This document shows, piece after piece, positions 12,759 to 19,239 of a DNA stretch of 30,413 nucleotides. Numbering within the stretch: position 1 is the stretch's first letter; every line of letters starts with the position of its first letter. The notes beneath the pieces are model-generated. The model searched no databases and was not told where the DNA came from. It was given only the letters and a program-made list of their open reading frames with translations. The translations under genes were made by a program, and so were the position numbers. This DNA is from a virus, in the IMG/VR virus record IMGVR_UViG_3300033233_000129, positions 1 to 30,413 of that record. The stretch is one strand, 5' to 3'.

Positions 12759-13211
12759 ATGGCGGACGACTTCAGCGACATTGACCTTGCACAGTTCGGT
12801 GCCGGCGCGCTCGGTGGAGCGGGTGCCGACGACCACTACGCCTCCCGTACGGGCTACCAGCCCGACGGAGTGCGGTTCGAGATCGTGTGCGACACCTGCG
12901 GCCAGCGGCAGCACGTCGTCGTGAGCTGGGACGAGTGCATCTTCGTGAGCCAGGGGCAGCCGCCGCCCGGCACGCCGCACAGCCCGCCGTGGGCGTACTC
13001 GGCACGGCACGGCGCGCTCCACCCGAACGTGCCGTGCTGCCAGTGTCAGCGACGCGACACGCTCGTGATGCTCACGCCCGACGAGGCGGGGCGCCATCTG
13101 CGCGCCGGCACGCAGGCGGGTCACGTGCTGCCCGAGTACGTCGCGAACGCGGTACGCCAGGTCCAGGCCGCACGCCAGGTCCAGGCCGCGGCGCAGCAGT
13201 ACCGGTGGTAG
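12759..13211 (+). CDS. zinc-site protein with C-terminal Gln/Ala repeats, 150 aa
   Basis: ATG after a Shine-Dalgarno-like GAAAGGGA. C44-D-T-C47 and C94-Q-C96 (with C93) can make one zinc site, enclosing a Pro-rich loop. The N-terminus is Gly/Ala/Asp-rich. The C-terminus repeats R-Q-V-Q-A-A twice, encoded by an 18-base direct repeat. Possibly a virion-associated or regulatory zinc protein; no family recognised. Confidence 0.5.
   Translation: MADDFSDIDLAQFGAGALGGAGADDHYASRTGYQPDGVRFEIVCDTCGQRQHVVVSWDECIFVSQGQPPPGTPHSPPWAYSARHGALHPNVPCCQCQRRDTLVMLTPDEAGRHLRAGTQAGHVLPEYVANAVRQVQAARQVQAAAQQYRW
13154..13189. repeat. 18-base tandem duplication in a coding region
   Basis: ACGCCAGGTCCAGGCCGC occurs twice without mismatch (13154-13171, 13172-13189). 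It is in frame and duplicates six residues near the C-terminus of the zinc-site protein. Confidence 0.75.
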
Positions 13212-13229
13212 CAGGGGGCCCGGAGGCGC

Positions 13230-13760
13230 GTGAGTGAGTGCGCCGACACCACGACGAGCGTGACGCCCGAGAAGGCGCTCCTGATTCTGGAGCCCTACTT
13301 CCTGGCGATGCAGGAGACGTTTGTGGGCGCTGGGCTGGATGCGGCGAAGCGCGTGCAGCTCTACGTCGCGCCGTCGATGCACGACTCGCCGCGGCACTTC
13401 GCGGGCACGCGCGACGACGGCATCGTGGTGATGCTGGCCCCTGAAATGGTCGAGCTGCCGGAGAACACCGTGGCGGCCATCATCGCGCACGAGTTCGGGC
13501 ACGCGGCCGACTTCCTGTACCCAGGGGAGTTTGCGCTCGGGCCGGAGCGGGTGGCGATGCGGCGTAACCGCTCCGCCTTCGACGGGGACGACCACTGGGC
13601 GCGGTGGGTGAAGGAATGGGAGAAACGCGACGACGACGTGGTGGAGTTCGTCGCCGACGCAATCGCGGAGATGGTGACGGGGCGACGCATCGGCTACACG
13701 GGACCGTGCAAGCTGCAAGCGTTCGACCGAGGCAAGGCGCGGCCGCAAGGGCTGCGGTGA
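13230..13760 (+). CDS. HExxH zinc metalloprotease-like protein
   Basis: GTG start; GGAGGC just upstream may help initiation. H87-E88-F-G-H91 in I-I-A-H-E-F-G-H-A-A-D-F is the classical zinc-protease signature, with E88 as the catalytic base. Downstream D-D-V-V-E-F-V-A-D-A-I-A-E-M (about 136-148) offers acidic residues for the third ligand, as in gluzincins and the ImmA/IrrE group. Residues 43-72 give the expected edge strands (V-Q-L-Y-V-A-P; G-I-V-V-M-L-A-P). A phage peptidase of this size may process structural proteins or degrade a host regulator. Its substrate is unknown; a link with the TPNA-containing protein at 25-26 kb is only a suggestion. Confidence 0.65.
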   Translation: MSECADTTTSVTPEKALLILEPYFLAMQETFVGAGLDAAKRVQLYVAPSMHDSPRHFAGTRDDGIVVMLAPEMVELPENTVAAIIAHEFGHAADFLYPGEFALGPERVAMRRNRSAFDGDDHWARWVKEWEKRDDDVVEFVADAIAEMVTGRRIGYTGPCKLQAFDRGKARPQGLR

Positions 13761-13779
13761 AAGAAGGAACAGGTACGCC

Positions 13780-14166
13780 ATGGCCAAGAGCCCGATGGAG
13801 AGATTGCAAGCGCTCGAAAAGTCACTCGGCGGCCCGGGAGGCGCGCCGCTGCTCGTGGGCCTCGACGAGCCCGACGAGGACATCGTGGAGGCGCTCGCGT
13901 GTCTCGACGCGGACGCCGAGTACTGCCTGCGCCTGCGGGAGTTCAGGGGCGCGCCCACCCTGATCGTGAGCACGCGGAAGGCCACGCTCGCGGAGGTCAC
14001 CGAGCTGGAGAAGCTCTACGAGGAGACGGCGCCAGCCGAAGGGGAGGATGAGGGGGACGAGGATGGGGAGGGAGACGAGGATGGGGAGGGAGACGAGGAT
14101 GGGGAGGGAGACGAGGATGGGGAGGGAGACGAGGACGAAGATGGGGAGGACGACGAAGACGAGTAA
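13780..14166 (+). CDS. small protein with a repetitive acidic tail
   Basis: ATG preceded by GAAGGAACAGG, a usable ribosome site. Residues 1-85 form a compact domain (M-E-R-L-Q-A-L-E-K-S-L; L-L-V-G-L-D-E-P-D-E-D-I-V-E-A-L; L-R-E-F-R-G-A-P-T-L-I-V-S-T-R). The last 40 residues are almost only Glu, Asp and Gly, built from G-D-E-D-G-E repeats. Acidic tails of this sort are found on DNA mimics, chaperone-like proteins and scaffolds. No family recognised for the core domain. Confidence 0.55.
   Translation: MAKSPMERLQALEKSLGGPGGAPLLVGLDEPDEDIVEALACLDADAEYCLRLREFRGAPTLIVSTRKATLAEVTELEKLYEETAPAEGEDEGDEDGEGDEDGEGDEDGEGDEDGEGDEDEDGEDDEDE
14059..14130. repeat. 18-base tandem repeat encoding the acidic tail
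   Basis: The unit GAGGATGGGGAGGGAGAC occurs four times without mismatch (14059-14130), followed by decayed copies. It encodes E-D-G-E-G-D in frame. In the +1 frame the same DNA encodes Arg/Met/Gly-rich basic sequence. Copy number should be prone to change by slippage. Confidence 0.85.
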
Positions 14167-14332
14167 CGGCCGGCGGGACCGTAGGAAGCGCTGGCGGAAG
14201 AAGAAGCAACGCGACCGTGCGAGCGTGTTCCGGGCTCTGACTGGGGTCCAGGACCCGGCTCCGCGGCTGTGGACGGTGCCTCCCGGCGTGACCCTGCCGA
14301 TGCGCGTCACCACCTTCCGGCGAGAGTCGTGA
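14141..14332 (+). CDS. small very basic protein overlapping the acidic tail
   Basis: ATG 14141 lies inside the end of the acidic-tail gene in another frame, giving 63 residues. It reads G-R-R-D-R-R-K-R-W-R-K-K-K-Q-R-D-R-A-S-V-F-R-A-L, then P-R-L-W-T-V-P-P-G-V-T-L-P-M-R-V-T-T-F-R-R. The basic helix followed by a short beta-type end suggests nucleic-acid or polyanion binding. It fills the gap before the Nudix gene and ends just before that gene's -10 box. An acidic protein followed directly by a basic one invites the idea of a pair. Confidence 0.5.
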   Translation: MGRTTKTSNGRRDRRKRWRKKKQRDRASVFRALTGVQDPAPRLWTVPPGVTLPMRVTTFRRES

Positions 14333-14338
14333 TACCGT
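14333..14338 (+). promoter_or_regulatory. candidate -10 box of the Nudix gene
   Basis: TACCGT sits 10 nt before the ATG and matches TAnnnT; no good -35 box is seen at 16-18 bases. Included because its placement matches the other leaderless promoters here. Confidence 0.35.
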
Positions 14339-14348
14339 CGCGGCCGCC

Positions 14349-14726
14349 ATGTACGCCGCCGCCGGCATCCTGCTCGTCGCCCCCACCGGGCGCATGCTGC
14401 TGCTTCGCCGCGTGGACGATGGCACGTGGGCGCTCCCGGGCGGCATGGTCGAGCCGACCGATGCGGCGCCCCCGTACGCGGCGCTGCGGGAGCTGGCCGA
14501 GGAGACCGGCTACCAGGGCGCGGTGGACATGGAGCGCGCCTCGCTCGACGTGAGCCGGCGTTCGGACGGGCTGATCTACTGGACGTTCGGGGGGCAGGTG
14601 CCCCGGGAGTTCCGGCCGCGGCTGAACGCGGAGCACACCGCGGCGGGCTGGTTCCCGGCCGGGGGCCTACCCTCGCCGCTGCACCCGGGCGTCGTTCGGC
14701 TCCTGGGGCGGCTCGGGCTCGGCTGA
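14349..14726 (+). CDS. Nudix hydrolase
   Basis: 125 residues, the usual length of a single Nudix domain. The Nudix box spans about residues 31-55: G-G-M-V-E-P-T-D, a spacer, then R47-E-L-A-E51-E52-T-G-Y, which contains the metal-binding E-E pair. The first half has Asp in place of the usual Glu and one extra residue, so it is slightly atypical. Nudix enzymes hydrolyse nucleoside diphosphates linked to another moiety, for example oxidised nucleotides, ADP-ribose or mRNA caps; the substrate cannot be told from sequence. A second strand L-L-L-L-R-R-V-D-D-G-T-W-A-L-P precedes the box as expected. Confidence 0.85.
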   Translation: MYAAAGILLVAPTGRMLLLRRVDDGTWALPGGMVEPTDAAPPYAALRELAEETGYQGAVDMERASLDVSRRSDGLIYWTFGGQVPREFRPRLNAEHTAAGWFPAGGLPSPLHPGVVRLLGRLGLG

Positions 14727-14737
14727 GTACCGAGATT

Positions 14738-14767
14738 TTGCTCTGCCGCCCGGAGCCGGGGTAGCCT
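14738..14767 (+). promoter_or_regulatory. leaderless promoter with spacer palindrome
   Basis: TTGCTC (14738-14743), 18-base spacer, TAGCCT (14762-14767), then ATG after 9 nt. The spacer ends with CCCGG-AG-CCGGG (14749-14760), an inverted repeat. Confidence 0.55.
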
Positions 14768-14776
14768 CGCTGGCGC

Positions 14777-15355
14777 ATGGGTTCCCTCGGTGTCCTGGTC
14801 TGGTCGGCGCTCGGCGGCCTCGCGGCCCACCGGGCGCTCGTCCGTCCCGTCCGGGCGGTGTTCGACGAGGGGGAGGTCACGGCGTGCCCCGGGGGCACCG
14901 GCTGCGCCCCGACCCTGGGGATCCGTAGCACCCGCGGCGCCGCGCCGGTCTACGCCCTGGTGAGCGGGACTGCCACGCGGGTCGCTCCCGACCGCGTCGA
15001 GCTGACGAGCCGGTACGAGCCGGTCATCGTGAGCTACTTCGGAGCGCTCGCTCCCACCGTCGCCCCCGGCGAGTCGGTGCGTGCCGGTGCGGTCATCGGT
15101 CACACCGAGGCCGTCAACCTGGGGGTGTCGCAGATCCAACGCCTGGCCGGCGGCGCGCTGAGGACCGCCGCCGTCGAGCCGGCGAGCTGGCTGGCCGCGC
15201 GGGGGCTACGCGCTGCCACGCGGCTTCGGCCCGGCACCCTGTGGTGCCAGGGCGGCCGAATGCTTCTGGTCCCGCAGGAGGTCGCGCGCTGCGGGATGCG
15301 CCTGCCCGAGCCATCGGGCTTCTCTCTGCTCCCTGTCACCGTGCGTCTCGCATAG
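14777..15355 (+). CDS. degenerate M23 peptidase-like protein
   Basis: 192 residues. After a hydrophobic N-terminus (S-L-G-V-L-V-W-S-A-L-G-G-L-A-A), the segment A-A-P-V-Y-A-L-V-S-G-T-A-T-R-V, then V-I-V-S-Y-F-G-A-L, then V-A-P-G-E-S-V-R-A-G-A-V-I-G-H follows the strand order of lysostaphin-type M23 domains. The zinc ligands are missing: the H-x-G-x-D site reads T-L-G-I-R and the H-x-H site is Y-F-G-A-L. It is therefore probably a structural, non-catalytic M23 fold, as found in virion proteins. The end (E-P-A-S-W-L-A-A-R-G-L) also matches phage versions I recall. Cleavage of cell wall is not expected. Confidence 0.5.
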   Translation: MGSLGVLVWSALGGLAAHRALVRPVRAVFDEGEVTACPGGTGCAPTLGIRSTRGAAPVYALVSGTATRVAPDRVELTSRYEPVIVSYFGALAPTVAPGESVRAGAVIGHTEAVNLGVSQIQRLAGGALRTAAVEPASWLAARGLRAATRLRPGTLWCQGGRMLLVPQEVARCGMRLPEPSGFSLLPVTVRLA

Positions 15356-15370
15356 AAGGACGATTCCACC

Positions 15371-15787
15371 ATGGCCCTGTTCGCTGCTGCATACGAAGAC
15401 GACACCGATGACTTCAACATCCGCTCTCTCCGGGCGGGCGACGCTCCGGCGATGATCACGTTCCTCAATGCCGAGGTGGCCGCCGCGCTGGCCAACGGCG
15501 AGCAGAACATCGTGGACCTCAACCTGACCGGAGCGGCGTCGGGGCTCGACTGGCAGTGCTGGCTCGTGACGGCCCCAACGGTCAGCATCGGCGGGAAGAC
15601 CGAGTTCTGTCCGCTTTCGCTCGCGCGCTTCGCCTGCGCCGTGGCGGGCAACCCGGTCGAGGCGCGCGAGAAGCTCCAGGCGCAGCTCGCCGTCATCGTG
15701 CCCGAGATCGTGTTCAAGGTCGAAGTGGCCGGTGCTGGCGACGGACCGCACTACATGGCCCTGGCTCTCTGCGCGATTGGCGGCTGA
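15371..15787 (+). CDS. candidate structural protein, 138 aa
   Basis: ATG preceded by GAAGGACGATTCCACC, a leader similar to that of the gene at 12759. The protein mixes helices and strands (A-P-A-M-I-T-F-L-N-A-E-V-A-A-A-L-A; W-Q-C-W-L-V-T-A-P-T-V-S-I; E-I-V-F-K-V-E-V-A-G-A-G) with a helix E-A-R-E-K-L-Q-A-Q-L-A-V-I. No domain is recognised. A proper ribosome site and isolated position suggest strong expression. The TnpB element begins directly after its stop. Confidence 0.45.
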   Translation: MALFAAAYEDDTDDFNIRSLRAGDAPAMITFLNAEVAAALANGEQNIVDLNLTGAASGLDWQCWLVTAPTVSIGGKTEFCPLSLARFACAVAGNPVEAREKLQAQLAVIVPEIVFKVEVAGAGDGPHYMALALCAIGG

Positions 15788-15802
15788 CCCCCCAAGAGCA
15801 AG

Positions 15803-15828
15803 CCCCCGCCTCGCTTGGCAGGCGGGGG
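15803..15828 (+). repeat. left-end hairpin of the TnpB element
   Basis: CCCCCGCCT and AGGCGGGGG form a perfect nine-base stem with an eight-base loop. No T-run follows, so it is better read as an IS subterminal hairpin than as a terminator, although it would also hinder read-through from the upstream gene. Confidence 0.65.
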
Positions 15829-15869
15829 TCCACCACCACGAAGCGAAGCGAAGGAGGCAGCTCTTGTGG

Positions 15870-15875
15870 TAGCAT
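15870..15875 (+). promoter_or_regulatory. candidate -10 box of tnpB
   Basis: TAGCAT with an upstream TGTGG, 16 nt before the tnpB ATG. No clear -35 is seen; a GAAGCGAAGCGAAGGAGG purine repeat precedes it. Confidence 0.3.
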
Positions 15876-15891
15876 CAGAACCAACTAGCAC

Positions 15892-17052
15892 ATGCTTCGC
15901 GTCTACCGCTACCGCCTCTACCCGACGACCGCTCAGGCCGAGCGGATGGAGTGGACGCTCTGGCGGCTCCGCGAGCTGTACAACGCGGCGCTCGACGAGC
16001 GCATCACGGCCTACCGACGAGCTGGCAAGTCGCTCTCCGGCTACGACCAGATGCGGGAGATCAAGGCCGTGCGCGAAGCGCGTCCAGAGTACGCCGCGAT
16101 TCACGTCCACCTGCTCCAGGACGTCCTCACGCGGCTGGAGCGCGCATACCGGGCCTTCTTCCGGCGCATCAAGGCAGGAGAGAAACCGGGCTTCCCGCGC
16201 TTCAAAGGGAGGGGCAGCTACACGAGCTTCACGTTCAAGGACGCGAAGAACCGGAACGGCGTTGCCTTCGACGCGAAGACCAAGCGCCTCCGTCTCACTG
16301 GCATCGGCGAGGTCAAAGTCAAGCTACACCGGAAGCCCGAGGGTACGCTCAAGCAGGTCACCGTTACGTTGGGCGGTGACGGGCATTGGTACGCTTGCCT
16401 CTCGTGCGACGACGTGCCAACGAAGCCGTTGCCAGCAACTGGCGAGGCCGTGGGCATCGACGTCGGTATCACGACGTTCGCTGCGCTGTCCGACGGCACG
16501 ATGGTCGCGAACCCGCGGCACTACGAGCGAACGCAAGCGGCGCTGCGCCGGAAGCGGCGTGTGGTTGCGCGCCGGAAGCGTGGCGGGAATCGGCGCCGCA
16601 AGGCCGTTGTCGTCCTCCGCGCCCATCACGACCGCGTGCGGCGCACCAGGCTCGACTTCCACCACAAGACGGCGCTCGGTGTCGTGCGGCGCTTCGACCG
16701 CATCGCCGTCGAAGATCTCAACGTCACGGGGCTCGCGATGGGGCGGCTCGCGAAACAGGTTCAAGACGCCGCGTGGGCGCAGTTCACTCGCATCCTCGAA
16801 TCCAAGGCAGAATGCGCCGGGAGAGAGTTCGTGCGGGTGGACCCACGTGGGACGTCGCAGCGCTGTAGCGGATGCGGGGCCGTCGTCCCGAAGAAGCTCA
16901 GCGTCAGAGTTCACGATTGTCCGAGCTGCAAGCTCGTCCTGGATAGGGACGAGAACGCAGCGCGGAACATCAAACGGCTGGGGCACAGCCGTCGGGGAGG
17001 GATGAGCAGTGGCTCGCCCGGTGAACCGAGAAGCCCCTCCCTCGCCTTCTGA
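15892..17052 (+). CDS. tnpB: RNA-guided nuclease TnpB
   Basis: 386 residues, normal length for TnpB, ancestor of Cas12. The N-terminal half (L-R-V-Y-R-Y-R-L-Y-P-T, then N-A-A-L-D-E-R, then P-G-F-P-R-F-K) forms the usual RNA- and DNA-binding domains. The RuvC nuclease is complete: D190 in G-I-D-V-G-I, E274 in I-A-V-E-D-L-N-V and D353 in D-R-D-E-N-A-A-R-N. The zinc finger C325-S-G-C328 ... C343-P-S-C346 is intact. TnpB uses an RNA from the element's right end to cut DNA next to a short target motif, which helps keep the element in place. The 3' end of the gene overlaps the right-end hairpin. Nothing suggests inactivation. Confidence 0.92.
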   Translation: MLRVYRYRLYPTTAQAERMEWTLWRLRELYNAALDERITAYRRAGKSLSGYDQMREIKAVREARPEYAAIHVHLLQDVLTRLERAYRAFFRRIKAGEKPGFPRFKGRGSYTSFTFKDAKNRNGVAFDAKTKRLRLTGIGEVKVKLHRKPEGTLKQVTVTLGGDGHWYACLSCDDVPTKPLPATGEAVGIDVGITTFAALSDGTMVANPRHYERTQAALRRKRRVVARRKRGGNRRRKAVVVLRAHHDRVRRTRLDFHHKTALGVVRRFDRIAVEDLNVTGLAMGRLAKQVQDAAWAQFTRILESKAECAGREFVRVDPRGTSQRCSGCGAVVPKKLSVRVHDCPSCKLVLDRDENAARNIKRLGHSRRGGMSSGSPGEPRSPSLAF

Positions 17053-17085
17053 GGCAGGGAGGGGAGTTGTCACCCCCGCGGCACT
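16940..17085 (+). ncRNA. probable omega RNA (TnpB guide RNA)
   Basis: In known TnpB systems the guide RNA comes from the 3' end of tnpB plus the right end, with the guide in the flanking DNA. Here the right-end hairpin overlaps the last tnpB codons: CCCCTCCCT (17034-17042) pairs with AGGGAGGGG (17056-17064), with an inner GCCT/AGGC stem and one bulged C. The guide would start at about 17065 (AGTTGTCACCCC). The 5' boundary is a guess. Confidence 0.4.
17034..17064 (+). repeat. right-end hairpin of the TnpB element
   Basis: A nine-base outer stem and four-base inner stem around a TCTG loop, with one bulged base. It overlaps the stop of tnpB (17050-17052) and resembles the left-end hairpin in its A-A-G-C-C-C-C start. 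Confidence 0.65.
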
Positions 17086-17086
17086 C

Positions 17087-17332
17087 ATGCTGGCCGGATT
17101 CGGGGCAGTCGGGCTCTACGCGATCGGCTCCGCGGCGGTGGAGCACAAGCGCGCCATCGCCGCGGGCGAGCCGCCGACTCACGAGCCAGCGGAGTACTCG
17201 TCGAGCACGGTGGACGACGTGCTCGCGTTCACCGCGTCGATGGTCATGCTCGGCATCCTGTTCGACCAGAGCCCCGCCCTGGTCGCGGAAGCCGCAGCGA
17301 CCGTCGGCTGGCGTCCGGGCGCTGCCAGATAG
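17087..17332 (+). CDS. small membrane protein, 81 aa
   Basis: Start taken at ATG 17087; the frame remains open to GTG 17009 inside tnpB, but that part encodes the hairpin and is unlikely to be original. Two hydrophobic segments at about residues 2-18 and 46-64 (M-L-A-G-F-G-A-V-G-L-Y-A-I-G-S-A-A; D-V-L-A-F-T-A-S-M-V-M-L-G-I-L-F). An acidic loop with S-S-S-T lies between them. The TnpB insertion sits directly upstream and may have removed its own promoter or N-terminus. It resembles the other small Gly/Ala-rich membrane proteins here in type, not clearly in sequence. Confidence 0.45.
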   Translation: MLAGFGAVGLYAIGSAAVEHKRAIAAGEPPTHEPAEYSSSTVDDVLAFTASMVMLGILFDQSPALVAEAAATVGWRPGAAR

Positions 17333-17399
17333 CTCACGCGGGGGCAGGCTGCTGAAACCCTGCGGGAAACGTAGTCCGGCGGGGCCCGATACCGAAAAG
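17333..17399. other. short intergenic stretch
   Basis: Between the membrane protein and the next promoter. It contains CCCTGCGGG, a small inverted repeat, and no start codon with a useful frame. Nothing else is seen. Confidence 0.4.
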
Positions 17400-17429
17400 T
17401 TGTGGAGCAGGGCGGACGGTCGCTAGGCT
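17400..17429 (+). promoter_or_regulatory. leaderless promoter of the first fibre gene
   Basis: A GAAAAG element (17394-17399) precedes TTGTGG (17400-17405); an 18-base spacer leads to TAGGCT (17424-17429), and the ATG follows after 8 nt. The gene therefore probably starts at ATG 17438 rather than at the in-frame GTG 17402. Confidence 0.6.
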
Positions 17430-17437
17430 TCGGGGCC

Positions 17438-18922
17438 ATGGCGACCCCGTTCCAGAGCTTCCCTGCTGCGCTGCTCGTCCTTTCGCCACGCCTCACGCGG
17501 ACGGGGAGCCCCGACGCTTCGGTCGAGGGGATCAACACGACCACGCTGGGGGACGGATGCTGGTGCTACTGCGCGGAGAACAAGGGGGAGTACCAGCTCG
17601 ACAAGCAGGACAACACGACGCCGCCCGACGGCAACACGGTCATCGCGCCGACGACGGGGCCCGGCCGCTGGAAGCTCTTTTCGGGCAGCGGCGGCGGCGC
17701 GTGCCCTGCGCTCTCGCGGGTCTACTACGTGGACGCGAGCACGACCACACCGCTGGCGAACCAGACCGGTGCGAGCTGCGCCCCGTTCGCATCGATCCAG
17801 CAAGCGATCGACGCGGTGCCAGTGCGGACCACGATATTCGACGTGACCGTACCGTGGACGTTCAGGATCGCGCCCGGCATCTACGACGAGGACATCACGC
17901 TCCGAGACGACGGCGTCGTGGTGCTGGAGGCGATCGGCAACCCGGGTGCGCCGTTCTTGCTGGACATCGCGGTGCTCCTGTTCGACCCGATCGGGCTCGC
18001 TCCGCACAACATCACCGTCCAGGGAATGCCGCTATTGACAGGCTCTCCCTTCGCAGTGGCGACGTTCCGCAACTTCCTCTTTGGCGACATGCTCCGCACG
18101 GGCGACGATGCGGAAATCGCAATCGTATTCGACGCCAGCTTTGCGTTCGGCACGATCGATGGTCAGCCTGGTACCGGTGAACTCAGTTCGATCGGTCTGA
18201 CGAACGGGACCAGCGTCGCCACGGCCCTCACGGCCACGCACCTCCTGATGAAGAACGGTGCGACGGTCGCTGGCCCTGCGACCACAGGTGGGGCCACGAT
18301 CCTGGACGACAGCCAAGTGCTGGAGTTGACCGGCCTGACCTCTGCTGCGGGCGGCGTCGGTCTCGTGGACTCGGCGGTCGTGATGCTGACGCTTCCGGCT
18401 GCGCCCGCTGGAGTGGGCGGCACGGTTCAGAATAGCCGCATCCAGGCGATCACGGGCGACGCTTCGGCGCTGGCCTTCGACAACTTCTCGACCGGCTGGT
18501 ACGCAGCGGGCGCCCCCGCTGGGCTCGACTCGACGCTGGCATACCAGCAGTTCTACTCGTCGGAGGCGCCGTCTGGAGGACGGTTCATCGTTCTGAATGC
18601 TGGGGACATCACGCCCGTCACCATCGCCAGGGACGGAGTGAACCCGTGGCTTCCGAACGTCTACATGCTGGCTCCTCCGGTGGCTACGGTCAGCATGCTA
18701 CTGCTGCCGCCGCTGCCCGACTGGTTCGGCGGCGCTCAGTACGTCACGCCAGGGCTCGTGACGTTCTCGCGGGAACTGATCGTGAAGAACCGTGGGTTGG
18801 GTACGGTATCGATCGTGCCGCAGGCTGGCGAGTTCATCAACGGAGGCGGGGCCCTCGCGGTGCCTCCCGGAGCCACGGTCACGCTGCTCGCCTTGAAGGG
18901 CGTAGACTGGGAGACAATCTGA
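17438..18922 (+). CDS. tail fibre/spike protein 1: shared N-module plus beta-rich body
   Basis: 494 residues. The first ~80 residues (F-Q-S-F-P-A-A-L-L-V-L-S-P-R-L-T-R-T-G-S; A-S-V-E-G-I-N-T-T-T-L-G-D-G; E-N-K-G-E-Y-Q-L-D; G-N-T-V-I-A-P-T-T-G-P-G-R-W) are shared with two later genes and probably attach the protein to the virion. A Ser/Gly linker follows, then V-Y-Y-V-D-A-S-T-T-T-P ... F-A-S-I-Q-Q-A-I-D-A-V, the typical opening of a pectate-lyase-type parallel beta-helix, continuing with many short Val/Ile/Gly/Asn strands. Trimeric spikes of this kind bind or degrade surface polysaccharide. No catalytic residues can be assigned. Confidence 0.7.
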   Translation: MATPFQSFPAALLVLSPRLTRTGSPDASVEGINTTTLGDGCWCYCAENKGEYQLDKQDNTTPPDGNTVIAPTTGPGRWKLFSGSGGGACPALSRVYYVDASTTTPLANQTGASCAPFASIQQAIDAVPVRTTIFDVTVPWTFRIAPGIYDEDITLRDDGVVVLEAIGNPGAPFLLDIAVLLFDPIGLAPHNITVQGMPLLTGSPFAVATFRNFLFGDMLRTGDDAEIAIVFDASFAFGTIDGQPGTGELSSIGLTNGTSVATALTATHLLMKNGATVAGPATTGGATILDDSQVLELTGLTSAAGGVGLVDSAVVMLTLPAAPAGVGGTVQNSRIQAITGDASALAFDNFSTGWYAAGAPAGLDSTLAYQQFYSSEAPSGGRFIVLNAGDITPVTIARDGVNPWLPNVYMLAPPVATVSMLLLPPLPDWFGGAQYVTPGLVTFSRELIVKNRGLGTVSIVPQAGEFINGGGALAVPPGATVTLLALKGVDWETI

Positions 18923-19239
18923 TGTTCGACGTCAAGACGGCTTTCAAGGACACGGTCAAGGCTGCGCGGGCGGGGTTCGACAAGCTACCGGAGGAGGAGC
19001 GGACCGTGGACGCCTACCGTCGGGAGCTGCTCGCTGCCGGTGAGACGCAGCGCGAGAAGCTGCTCGACGAGGTGAAGGCGCAGGTGCTCGCCAACCCAGG
19101 CCCACTGCTCACGCGGGCGGTACGTCCGGCTCCGCCGCCTGCATCACCGGCACCGGTCACGGCGCCCGCACCGGCCGCGAGTAGACCGTTCGACCTCCCG
19201 ACGCTGCCGACCGTGCGATTCAACGACGGATCCCGATGA
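18922..19239 (+). CDS. hypothetical protein between fibre genes, 105 aa
   Basis: ATG shares one base with the previous stop (TGATG). The N-terminal 55 residues are helical and charged (F-K-D-T-V-K-A-A-R-A-G-F-D-K-L-P-E-E-E; D-A-Y-R-R-E-L-L-A-A-G-E-T-Q-R-E-K-L-L). A Pro/Ala linker (about 68-88) follows, then F-D-L-P-T-L-P-T-V-R-F. It overlaps the next fibre gene by four bases. It could be a fibre chaperone or adaptor by position only. Confidence 0.45.
   Translation: MFDVKTAFKDTVKAARAGFDKLPEEERTVDAYRRELLAAGETQREKLLDEVKAQVLANPGPLLTRAVRPAPPPASPAPVTAPAPAASRPFDLPTLPTVRFNDGSR

Larger units (their letters stand above)
15793..17064 (+). mobile_element. TnpB-only IS200/IS605-type element
   Basis: A single tnpB gene without a TnpA transposase, flanked by two strong GC-rich hairpins. 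The left one is at 15803-15828 and the right one at 17034-17064; both begin A-A-G-C-C-C-C and end in a G run, as do the ends of many elements of this group. It lies between two phage genes and breaks no recognisable reading frame. The exact ends and target motif cannot be fixed without an empty site. A TnpB-only element needs TnpA in trans to move. Confidence 0.65.

Noticed and set aside
12546-14000. A 484-codon minus-strand frame
   Set aside because: It crosses several well-supported plus-strand genes, including the metalloprotease, and has antisense-type composition.
14048-14140. The basic M-G-R-E-T-R repeats upstream of the basic protein
   Set aside because: This is the acidic-tail repeat read in the wrong frame; the basic gene is taken to start only at 14141.
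15892-17052. TnpB as a Cas12-type CRISPR effector
   Set aside because: Length, domain order and hairpin-bounded element fit TnpB, and there is no CRISPR array or cas gene nearby.
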